Below are positions 8,754 through 15,248 of a stretch of DNA of 64,000 nucleotides, in pieces. Position 1 is the stretch's first letter; every line of letters starts with the position of its first letter. The stretch is taken from the NCBI RefSeq assembly GCF_000498575.2, contig NZ_AWSQ01000009.1, positions 1 through 64,000 on the forward strand. Reading direction: 5' to 3'. The notes under the pieces are model-generated. The model had not been told where the DNA came from. It saw nothing but the letters and a program-made list of their open reading frames with translations, and did no database searches. A program made the position numbers and the translations under genes. Source of the DNA: Pseudomonas taeanensis MS-3. Lineage in GTDB: Bacteria > Pseudomonadota > Gammaproteobacteria > Pseudomonadales > Pseudomonadaceae.

Positions 8754-8843
8754 GGGAAGATGCCGGAGTGGCCGAACGGGACGGATTCGAAATCCGTTGT
8801 ATCAGCGATGGTACCTAGGGTTCAAATCCCTATCTTCCCGCCA
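8754..8843 (+). tRNA. tRNA-Ser (CGA)
   Basis: Class II tRNA of 90 bases. The acceptor strands GGGAAGA and TCTTCCC are followed by discriminator G and encoded CCA. The anticodon loop TTCGAAA lies in an ACGGA/TCCGT stem, giving CGA. A long variable arm follows (TATCAGCGATGGTA). Its 3' end is the integration site of the adjoining island: the last 17 bases plus TAT are repeated at 13229. Confidence 0.95.
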
Positions 8844-8846
8844 TAT
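8827..8846 (+). repeat. attL, 20-bp core repeat in the tRNA-Ser 3' end
   Basis: TCCCTATCTTCCCGCCATAT occurs here and, identical and in the same orientation, at 13229-13248. The repeat restores an intact tRNA gene at the left junction, as expected for tyrosine-integrase insertion into a tRNA gene. Confidence 0.9.
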
Positions 8847-8849
8847 ATA

Positions 8850-8887
8850 GAAAAGCCCTGTAATTCAATGAGTTACGGGGCTTTTTC
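8850..8887 (+). terminator. Terminator just inside the island left end
   Basis: AAAAGCCCTGTAA pairs with TTACGGGGCTTTTT across a short loop, with a T-rich tail. It ends the tRNA-Ser transcript after integration. The original tRNA terminator now lies beyond the right end, at 13250. Confidence 0.8.
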
Positions 8888-8895
8888 TTTTCAGG

Positions 8896-8918
8896 TTGTA
8901 CTACTCATTTGTACTACT
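8896..8918. repeat. Left pair of TTGTACTACT repeats (candidate integrase arm sites)
   Basis: Two copies of TTGTACTACT start at 8896 and 8909, a 13-base period. The same pair with the same period lies at 13146-13168, near the right end. Paired decamers inside both ends are typical of arm-type sites for tyrosine integrases. Confidence 0.6.
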
Positions 8919-9163
8919 TGGATTGCCGGTTCTGTGGGGCGTGTTGCGATTTGTCCGAATGATTCCTCTCATTTCCAGCTGAGGGGCTTAGCAGTAATCT
9001 TCGGGCCTCTCCATAGTCGCTGGTAACTCTAAAATATCTCTACACCTGTCGATATAATTGCCCGTAAAGGCGTCTGTGGGCTCGCCTGTTGCGTTTATTG
9101 TAGATAGTGCTATATGGGTAGCTATTTAGCGTTATCGTTGCTTGTGCGGCCTCCTGGTGGTTA
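8919..9163. other. Island left-end non-coding stretch
   Basis: About 245 bases between the left repeats and the stop of the serine recombinase gene. I see no ORF with family character, tRNA or clear hairpin. Confidence 0.4.
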
Positions 9164-9727
9164 TCAGCTATTCCACAACCGCTTTACGGTGGAAAGGCTG
9201 ATGTTCAACTCTGCTGCTACCGCAGATTGCGACTTATCTTCGCACTTCAGAGCCTGAACTTGTTCAGCAGATGCTTTTGCGGGACGCCCCAGAACCTTAC
9301 CCTCTGCCTTTGCTCGCTCTAGGCCAGATTGAGTGCGTTCAATGAGCAGGTCACGCTCAAATTGAGCTACAGCCGCCAGTACTCCCATTGTCATTTTGCC
9401 TGCTGGAGAGGTCAGATCGACGCCGCCCAATGCCAGGCAATGCACTCGAATGCCTTTACCTTCCAGTCGCTCAACGGTGCTCTGAACGTCGATAGCGTTC
9501 CGGCCAAGGCGATCTAGCTTCGTAACTACCAGAACGTCACCCGATTCCATGCGGTCTAGAAGGGTGGCGAAGCCTTTTCGCTCGCTGGCGCTGGTGCTGC
9601 CGCTAATCGTTTCTTCAATGACCCGCTGAGATTGCAGGTCGAAGCCGGCGCTCTTGATTTCAAGCACTTGGTTTTCGGTAGTCTGGCCAGTGGTGGAGAC
9701 TCGACAGTAGGCGAAGGTGCGGCTCAT
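9164..9727 (-). CDS. Serine recombinase, resolvase/invertase family
   Basis: Small serine recombinase of 187 aa. The catalytic domain (1-130) has YCRVSTTGQ with the nucleophile S11, followed by DRLGRN and the FERDLLIERT helix leading to the E-helix. The C-terminal helix-turn-helix (about 145-187) contains GRPAKAS and VAAELNISLSTVKRLW. Such enzymes resolve cointegrates or invert short segments, and its site would be next to the gene, but I found no clear res array. It is the leftmost gene of the island and is transcribed outward, toward tRNA-Ser. Confidence 0.9.
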   Translation of the reverse strand: MSRTFAYCRVSTTGQTTENQVLEIKSAGFDLQSQRVIEETISGSTSASERKGFATLLDRMESGDVLVVTKLDRLGRNAIDVQSTVERLEGKGIRVHCLALGGVDLTSPAGKMTMGVLAAVAQFERDLLIERTQSGLERAKAEGKVLGRPAKASAEQVQALKCEDKSQSAVAAELNISLSTVKRLWNS

Positions 9728-9937
9728 GGTGGGGTGCTCTCTGGTATCTTTAACGTGGTGTCATTATCCTGTGGTGGTGCCAAAAAGTAAACCCTATTTA
9801 TTGATACCGTTTTCCGGACTGCTGGCGCTGGTGTCATAAACGGTCGTTATTGAGTCGCTCTGTGTGCGGTTACGGTGGAGGGCAGAGCGAGTAATCATAC
9901 GTATACTGTCAAAGCACGACTGAGCCACGTTAATCGT

Positions 9938-10681
9938 ATGTATATTGTTGTGTTGATTGAGTCTATTCCGATATTAAAGCGAGTGTTTGATGTTGTTCCG
10001 GGATTTATTGGAATTATAAATTTGGAGTCTTTTGTGGATAAGTATAGGTATGGACTTTGTTTTCTGGTTTTGGTTGTTGGTGTGATAATTGGTATGTCTG
10101 TTTCAGGATTGAATTTAAACTATTTTGAAGGTTGGAAGAGTTTTATAGAGCTGGCAAGTTATTTGGTAACTATAGCGATGGCTATTTTCGCAATTTTCAC
10201 ATTAGATGCTTGGAAGAAACAATTTAAGTCCCAGAAGAAATTTGATGCATTCCAAGAGCTCGGGCGTAGTGTGGATAGCCTGAGGGTAATTCATGATCAT
10301 ATAGAAAACATGAAGGCATACTGCCAAGGTAAAGCCTCAGGTGAGGCGAGTTCGGATTTATTGGATGTTGAGGATATGCTTGAGTGTACGGGCTTGAGTT
10401 GGCGTATGGCTGTGGAGCAATATATGAAGGCGTGGCGGAATTGTATATTGTTTCTTCGTGAAGATGAGGTGGGTGATTTTATGATTTCGCCATTTGATCT
10501 GCGAAATAAAGTCAGGTCTGAATTGCGTAAATTGGTTGATGTGGTTGAGGGGAAAGAAGGTCATGAGATCTGTTTTTATATTCAGTATCGTTGTGATGAG
10601 TTGAATAATGAATTGATACTAATTTTTCGTGAGGCAAATCATGCGATCTTTCGGCATGTTAGATCAGTGTTTGAATCTTAA
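9938..10681 (+). CDS. Unknown two-helix membrane protein, island cargo
   Basis: I do not recognise a family. From ATG 9938 it is 247 aa; a GTG at 9875 would add 21 residues, and neither start has a strong ribosome site. Two hydrophobic helices lie at about 40-58 (GLCFLVLVVGVIIGMSV) and 70-90 (LASYLVTIAMAIFAIFTL). A basic stretch WKKQFKSQKKFDAF follows, then a soluble, charged alpha-helical domain of about 150 aa. The gene is strongly AT-rich compared with its surroundings, a sign of recent transfer. Small proteins with this topology are common among phage-defence and phage-satellite cargo, but that role is inference only. Confidence 0.7.
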   Translation: MYIVVLIESIPILKRVFDVVPGFIGIINLESFVDKYRYGLCFLVLVVGVIIGMSVSGLNLNYFEGWKSFIELASYLVTIAMAIFAIFTLDAWKKQFKSQKKFDAFQELGRSVDSLRVIHDHIENMKAYCQGKASGEASSDLLDVEDMLECTGLSWRMAVEQYMKAWRNCILFLREDEVGDFMISPFDLRNKVRSELRKLVDVVEGKEGHEICFYIQYRCDELNNELILIFREANHAIFRHVRSVFES

Positions 10682-10798
10682 GCGTGAGTTGTATGCTGGT
10701 TTCGGGGTTTGAAGTCGTAATCGTTAGCGGAAACCATGTTGGTTGTGGGTATGGCTGTGTGTAAATGGCTATTGAATGGCGGTGGCTCGGTAGTTTAT

Positions 10799-11290
10799 TT
10801 ATTGGTTGGCGGGTGATGTAGCTAGTAGGCTAAGTTTGTTTCTGTTGAGCACTGTAAATCGGTTGACCTTCTCTTTGCCGAAGAATCGTTCAAGATCGTG
10901 CGGCCTCTGAGATTTGATGGCTGATGCTGATTTTATGTTCTTCTCTGGCGTAAGGCTCATGCTCATGACATTACACTGGCCGCTCATTACTTTATCTGCT
11001 GCTGCACTAATAGCTTTGTATGCGTTCTTGGTTGTGAGAATCACTAAGTATGCCTGTAATCCACCATCCGGGTTATGCGGTGTTTTCCGGTTGTGCAGTT
11101 GGATACGGATAAGGAACGGTTGGTCAGGGCACTTACGCCTTAGTTCTTGCTTGAATCTAACCATGTCATCTAGCAGGGCTGTGCTTTCGTGTAGATCATC
11201 GTAAAACAGAGAATGCTGGTAACCCCACTGGTACTCATGCAGTAGGTGCAGGTAGTTACGCTTGCTCTTCTGTTCGCTGGTCTCACTCAT
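10799..11290 (-). CDS. Hypothetical protein, island cargo
   Basis: A 163-aa soluble protein, basic at the C-terminus, with no signal peptide or membrane helix. The first third is rich in H, Y and L (LHLLHEYQWGYQHSLFYDD), the middle has FLIRIQLHNRK and GGLQAYLVILTTKNAYK, and the end is Lys/Arg-rich. The middle strands loosely recall the inovirus Gp2/YagK-type family, which would hint at a phage-derived gene, but the resemblance is too weak to assign. It is AT-rich like its neighbour and faces the membrane-protein gene tail to tail. ATG at 11290. Confidence 0.6.
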   Translation of the reverse strand: MSETSEQKSKRNYLHLLHEYQWGYQHSLFYDDLHESTALLDDMVRFKQELRRKCPDQPFLIRIQLHNRKTPHNPDGGLQAYLVILTTKNAYKAISAAADKVMSGQCNVMSMSLTPEKNIKSASAIKSQRPHDLERFFGKEKVNRFTVLNRNKLSLLATSPANQ

Positions 11291-11583
11291 CTGATCACTT
11301 CCTCTATAATCTCCTAATCACTGTATCAAAGTCTTTCCTATACTCATACAGTGAATCGTCGCCATCTTGATGTCAGTGATATTGATGTAAGCAGCGCCAG
11401 CATTGGCGGGGCTTTAGATTTGCCGTAGGTTGAGCTGAGTAAAGTGCTGCATTACTTGTGCGGTCTATTTCTCAGTCGAAAGCGGGCGCGGGGAGCGGCC
11501 CGGTTTAGCAAATTCCCGGTTTCACGCCAAGGAGCAGGGCCTTCAGGTTGACGGCTGCTGATATAGACTTGTACACAGGGTAA
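11291..11583. other. Intergenic region between the hypothetical gene and the integrase gene
   Basis: About 290 bases upstream of the small unknown gene and downstream of the integrase gene. It contains a GC-rich patch near 11480-11510 in otherwise AT-rich sequence. I see no ORF or RNA gene. Confidence 0.4.
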
Positions 11584-13110
11584 TTAATCATTATTAATTG
11601 CATTGTTTATCACCTGTTTTTGGCGGAGATTAAAAGCGTAATCCAGCAGTTCGATCACCTTTCGTTTCTGGTCAAGGCTAGGGCCTGAGCTGTAAATGTC
11701 GAGGGTGATTAACCCTGTTTCATGACCGAACAGTGCCGCCATAACTTCCATCCGTGCATCCGCTTGGTGAACGATGGTGATGGCGGTTTTGCGAACAGAG
11801 TGGAATACGTGCAGTGGGCCAAAATTGTTGGCTTTCTTCATTCGTCCGAAACGTTTACCTACTGCATCAAGGCGATGGTTGTATTTGTTGGATTCATTAA
11901 GTGCTCGGCCCGGTAGAATGTAACCATCGGTGGATGATGCGAGTAACTCGACCATCAGCGGTGCCAACTTATGGTGTACAGGCACTTCTCGAATACCTGC
12001 ACGTGTCTTGGCATCCGGAATGTTGAAGGCGATAGGAAGCCCGTTCTCAAAGGTGAGATCACTGTGGTTAATGTGTCCGACCTCTTCAAGCCTACAACCT
12101 GTGTACGCTGCCACAGCGATTAGGTTTGCAAGATTCTGGTCTGATTTTGCCAAGGCTTCGGCATGTAGCATTTCTAACTCATACTTGGTGAAAGCATCGT
12201 AGATGATGACCTCACCTTTGACGATTGGAAGGTCATGATCATCGAACGGGTTTTGCGTATCTTTGAATCGCTCCCGCCACTCAGCATCGTATTTTTTCGC
12301 CCACTTCCAGTAAGTATTGCACGCCCAGAGATGCTGTTTCTTCGTCTTCGAAGTCAGTGCTTTACCCTTGGCGTCCGCTAAACCATCAAGGTACGTCGAA
12401 ACGGTGTCGAATGAGAGAGTGTTGCCTGTTCGGTTGAGCCATGCTGAAAACATCTCAACTTTACGTATGAGGATGTCCACCGTTTTTAGCACGTTACCTT
12501 GGCTGCTGTACCAAACCCTGAACGTATCGAGTTTTTTCTGCGTAATCGGTGAGCGTGGTTTGAAGCTGTTGGGTGACTCGACCAGCGCTGAAATATCTGT
12601 AACTTGGTCTCGGCTCAGGCTGAACTGTTTGGCGTAAGTATCAGGGATCATTTCTTTGAAGGCATTAGCTAGCGTTTCATGAAACTGAAGCTGACCCTCA
12701 AGCGTGTCTCCGAAGTAATCCTGTAATTCACCCAGAATATCAAGCATCCCGGTCTGTTCCATTGCCGCTAATGCAATGATCTCGTTCTCAGGGGTGATCG
12801 ATGGTAACGAAACATTCTCACCAATTAGTTGCATCTTTCGTAAGGTCTTCCCCTGAGAAATGGCGGTTAGGGCATCGGTTACATCTTCGGCCCAACTCGC
12901 GGGTAGTGCTCGACCAGCTCGGGCGTCGGCAATCTGCTGCTTCCACTGCGCAAGGTATTGGAGGCGTCTAACCATCGCCTCAGACCGAAGGCCTGTTTTC
13001 AGTGACTGAGTGAGTACCTTGCGGCCACCAAATGCCATTTGAACGTCAGTAGGAATGGCCAGCCGAACGTACCAAGTTGATTCGCCACTTTTTTGAATCA
13101 AGTTGTTTGC
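11584..13110 (-). CDS. int: Tyrosine integrase of the tRNA-Ser island
   Basis: Site-specific recombinase that would integrate and excise the island. The product is about 508 aa. A DUF6538-like N-terminal domain (IQKSGESTWYVRLAIP) and SAM-like core-binding domain come first. The catalytic domain follows, with the first arginine in AYTGCRLEEVGH, HxxR as HSVRKTA, the GHETG histidine and the tyrosine in TLDIYSSG. The open frame runs to a TTG at 13158; I prefer TTG 13110, which gives a start MANNLIQKSGES, so the start is uncertain. The gene lies next to attR and reads away from it, with paired repeats just upstream that may also control its promoter. Confidence 0.9.
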   Translation of the reverse strand, partial: ANNLIQKSGESTWYVRLAIPTDVQMAFGGRKVLTQSLKTGLRSEAMVRRLQYLAQWKQQIADARAGRALPASWAEDVTDALTAISQGKTLRKMQLIGENVSLPSITPENEIIALAAMEQTGMLDILGELQDYFGDTLEGQLQFHETLANAFKEMIPDTYAKQFSLSRDQVTDISALVESPNSFKPRSPITQKKLDTFRVWYSSQGNVLKTVDILIRKVEMFSAWLNRTGNTLSFDTVSTYLDGLADAKGKALTSKTKKQHLWACNTYWKWAKKYDAEWRERFKDTQNPFDDHDLPIVKGEVIIYDAFTKYELEMLHAEALAKSDQNLANLIAVAAYTGCRLEEVGHINHSDLTFENGLPIAFNIPDAKTRAGIREVPVHHKLAPLMVELLASSTDGYILPGRALNESNKYNHRLDAVGKRFGRMKKANNFGPLHVFHSVRKTAITIVHQADARMEVMAALFGHETGLITLDIYSSGPSLDQKRKVIELLDYAFNLRQKQVINNAINND

Positions 13111-13145
13111 CAAGGCAGTCCCCGGTGGGTGAGTGGTACAGTGAA

Positions 13146-13168
13146 TTGTACTACTCAATTGTACTACT
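13146..13168. repeat. Right pair of TTGTACTACT repeats (candidate integrase arm sites)
   Basis: Copies start at 13146 and 13159, with the same 13-base period and orientation as the left pair at 8896. They lie in the integrase promoter region, 61 bases inside the right core repeat. Confidence 0.6.
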
Positions 13169-13228
13169 ATTGGCTCTGTATGGCCCGTGTTATGGGCGTC
13201 AAATGGCTGTGGTGATGGTTTTCTAGAG

Positions 13229-13248
13229 TCCCTATCTTCCCGCCATAT
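13229..13248 (+). repeat. attR, 20-bp core repeat
   Basis: Identical to 8827-8846 in the same orientation. It carries only the tRNA 3' tail and no upstream tRNA body, so it marks the distal junction. Confidence 0.9.
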
Positions 13249-13249
13249 T

Positions 13250-13287
13250 AAAGACCCCTGAAGTTCGCGCTTCAGGGGTTTTTTCGT
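13250..13287 (+). terminator. Former tRNA-Ser terminator, displaced by the island
   Basis: GACCCCTGAAG and CTTCAGGGGTTTTTT form a strong hairpin directly after attR. Before insertion this would have followed the tRNA CCA end directly. Confidence 0.85.
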
Positions 13288-13296
13288 TCAGGCAGA

Positions 13297-13524
13297 CTAA
13301 CTGTCGAAGAAGTGTCGAAAATCAGACGCAGGCCCGAACCGAACAGCATCCTTCAAATGATCCGGCGACAGGTGTGCATAGAGCATTGTCATCGCCAGAG
13401 CCATAGGTCTCAGAAATTTCTGCAGCATCAGGATGTTCCCGCTGTTCATAATGAATTGCGACGCTAAGGTGTGGCGCAACACATGCGAGGATTGTTCGGC
13501 CGCTAGCGCCAGGCCCAAGGACAG
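13297..13524 (-). pseudogene. Tyrosine integrase C-terminal remnant
   Basis: About 75 codons of a second tyrosine recombinase survive. SSHVLRHTLASQFIMNSGNI is the HxLRH box, and MTMLYAHLSPDHLKDAVRF is the tyrosine region. The LGH box between them has become LRP, and everything N-terminal of residue 1 of this stretch is unreadable. It ends just outside attR and reads toward the tRNA, so it is a trace of an earlier element in the same tRNA site. The present island integrase belongs to a different subfamily. Confidence 0.8.
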
Positions 13525-13717
13525 AGCGCTGTGAGTAGGCGCGCAAGGCACAGCGGAGCAGGTAGACTGTCTCGCGGTGGCACAACACCCCGCCACGGGC
13601 GGAGTGGATGTTGCGCCCGACGCGGCAATGCTTGGCTGGCTACGCTGAGGCTAAAGTTGTCGTCCCCTGATCTGGATGTCAGGCTTGTACGCCGGCATTG
13701 CCTGCCTGGATACCCTG

Positions 13718-14590
13718 ATGCCTAGCGCCCTTGTGAGTAACCCGATGCTGCGCGGTATTTTGCTGACGCTGGTGTCGGTCGCCTGTTTCGCCAGCCATGA
13801 TGCGGTAGCCAAGTACCTGGCGGGCCTGTACCCGATCCTCTTGCTTACCTGGTTTCGCTACCTGTCGCACACCCTGTTGATGGGGGCAGTACTGCTGCCC
13901 AAGCATGGCCTGAGCATCTTGCGCAGCCAAAGACCCTGGTTGCAGCTGACCCGCGCTCTGGCGCTGCTGGGGGTGAGCCTGCTGTTCGTCACCGGGCTGC
14001 GTTATGTGCCGCTGGCTGAGGCCACTGCGGTGATCTTTCTGGCGCCGCTGTTGGTCACCCTGTTGTCGGCCACCCTGCTGCGTGAGCGGATCAATCTGGC
14101 GCAATGGCTGGCGGTGGTACTTGGGTTTATCGGGGTGCTGGTGATCGTGCGGCCGGCCGGTGCGATGTTTACTCCGGCTATCTTATGGCCGCTGGGTGCG
14201 GCCTTGTGCTTTGCCCTGTATCAGATTCTCACCCGAATCAGTGCGGCGCATGACAGCGCGGCGACCAGCAACTTTCTCGCGGGGGCGATCAACTGCCTGA
14301 TTGTCAGCCTGCTGATCCCGTTTTTTTGGCAAACCCCGCAGTGGCAACACCTGTTAGGCCTGCTTAGCCTCGGGGTGATAGGCATGTGCGGTCATCAGTT
14401 GCTGATCCTGGCCTTCCGTCAGGCCTCGCCAGCGATCCTGGCGCCTTTCAGTTATGGCCAGCTACTGTTTGCCGGGCTGTTCGGCTGGCTGGTCTTCGAC
14501 CAGGTGCCGGACGCCAGGGCGTTGCTCGGCATGGCCTTGATCATGCTTGCAGGGCTGGGCATCGCCTATACGCAGGGTCGAGGCCGATAG
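13718..14590 (+). CDS. DMT-superfamily (EamA) exporter
   Basis: Inner-membrane protein of about 290 aa with ten predicted helices in two EamA repeats (about 10-140 and 155-285). Typical features are FVTGLRYVPLAEATAVIFLAPL in repeat one and LAFRQASPAILAPFSYGQLL in repeat two. Such exporters move metabolites or amino acids; the substrate is not deducible. I use ATG 13718. ATG 13745 (MLRGILLTL) is as likely, and 13676 is less so. It is the first intact gene after the island. Confidence 0.85.
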   Translation: MPSALVSNPMLRGILLTLVSVACFASHDAVAKYLAGLYPILLLTWFRYLSHTLLMGAVLLPKHGLSILRSQRPWLQLTRALALLGVSLLFVTGLRYVPLAEATAVIFLAPLLVTLLSATLLRERINLAQWLAVVLGFIGVLVIVRPAGAMFTPAILWPLGAALCFALYQILTRISAAHDSAATSNFLAGAINCLIVSLLIPFFWQTPQWQHLLGLLSLGVIGMCGHQLLILAFRQASPAILAPFSYGQLLFAGLFGWLVFDQVPDARALLGMALIMLAGLGIAYTQGRGR

Positions 14591-14684
14591 GGGCGAAGTG
14601 GATTAGCCAGTGGCACTGGGTCAATCCTTGTGGACGCTGGGCATGATGGGTAGCGCTGCGCTCAACCCATCATGCCCAGGCCAA

Positions 14685-15029
14685 TCACTTGCGCCGCCAC
14701 TGGCCTTGCACCTGGATGTACTGGCCGGGTGGGGTCTTGTCGAGGGCTTTCTGTCCGGCGATGGCTTCCACGTCGCTGCGCTGGATACCATTCTGATCGG
14801 CCAGCTTCTGGTATTCGGTGCGGCGAGCCTGGTTGATCAGGCGGGCGATTTCACTGGCCTGGCCGCCGCCTTTGACCACCCCTAGGTAACCGTTGGGCAT
14901 CTCGCCGAGCTGGCCGCTGGCCTTGGCGTCGCCGAGGGCCGACATGGCTTCGTTGAGGTTCAGCGCGGCGGCCGGCAGGCTCAGGCTGAGCAGCAGTAAC
15001 AGGCCGGCAAGGTGTTTAAACAGGGTCAT
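14685..15029 (-). CDS. ydbL: YdbL-family (DUF1318) periplasmic protein
   Basis: Small exported protein of 114 aa. A signal peptide (1-22, ending SLPAAA) is followed by LNLNEAMSALGDAKASGQLGE and the conserved GYLGVVKGGGQAS and INQARRTEYQKLA segments of DUF1318. In E. coli YdbL works with YnbE and YdbH, which bridge inner and outer membranes for phospholipid transport. I start at ATG 15029 with GAGGA upstream; a TTG at 15044 is in frame. It is the last gene of the ydbH-ynbE-ydbL operon, 11 bases after ynbE. Confidence 0.88.
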   Translation of the reverse strand: MTLFKHLAGLLLLLSLSLPAAALNLNEAMSALGDAKASGQLGEMPNGYLGVVKGGGQASEIARLINQARRTEYQKLADQNGIQRSDVEAIAGQKALDKTPPGQYIQVQGQWRRK

Positions 15030-15040
15030 GGTCAGGCTCC

Positions 15041-15232
15041 TCAAAACAGTCCGCTGGATTCGCTGAACATGCTGTCCAGGGCTTTATCCACCTTGATATA
15101 GATTTCGTGCTCGATCTTCACGTTGAGATTGATATTGATCGGCTCCTTGGGTGCCTGCAGTTGTACCGTCGGGGTACAGGCTGCACTCAGCAGGCCTAGC
15201 AGCAGGGCGGCGAGATAACTACGCAAGCGCAT
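15041..15232 (-). CDS. ynbE: YnbE-type outer-membrane lipoprotein
   Basis: A 63-aa lipoprotein. The signal peptide ends in lipobox LSAAC (cysteine about 19), followed by TPTVQLQAPKEPININLNVKIEHEIYIKVD, the short beta-strand segment by which YnbE stacks on the C-terminus of YdbH. It lies 16 bases after ydbH. The gene is short and easily missed, but family pattern and operon position both support it. Confidence 0.88.
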   Translation of the reverse strand: MRLRSYLAALLLGLLSAACTPTVQLQAPKEPININLNVKIEHEIYIKVDKALDSMFSESSGLF

Positions 15233-15248
15233 GGCGCTTTCTCCTTGG

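Larger units (their letters stand above)
8827..13248. mobile_element. 4.4-kb integrative island in tRNA-Ser(CGA)
   Basis: The island is bounded by a perfect 20-bp direct repeat of the tRNA 3' end. Its genes are a serine recombinase, a two-helix membrane protein, a small unknown protein and a tyrosine integrase placed against the right end. The central part is visibly more AT-rich than the flanks. Each end carries a pair of TTGTACTACT repeats 50-60 bases inside the core. No capsid, replication or conjugation genes are recognisable, so it is either a minimal element needing a helper or a remnant. Confidence 0.88.

Noticed and set aside
8755..13248. Full prophage
   Set aside because: No capsid, terminase, tail, lysis or replication gene lies between the repeats; 4.4 kb is too small for a complete tailed phage.
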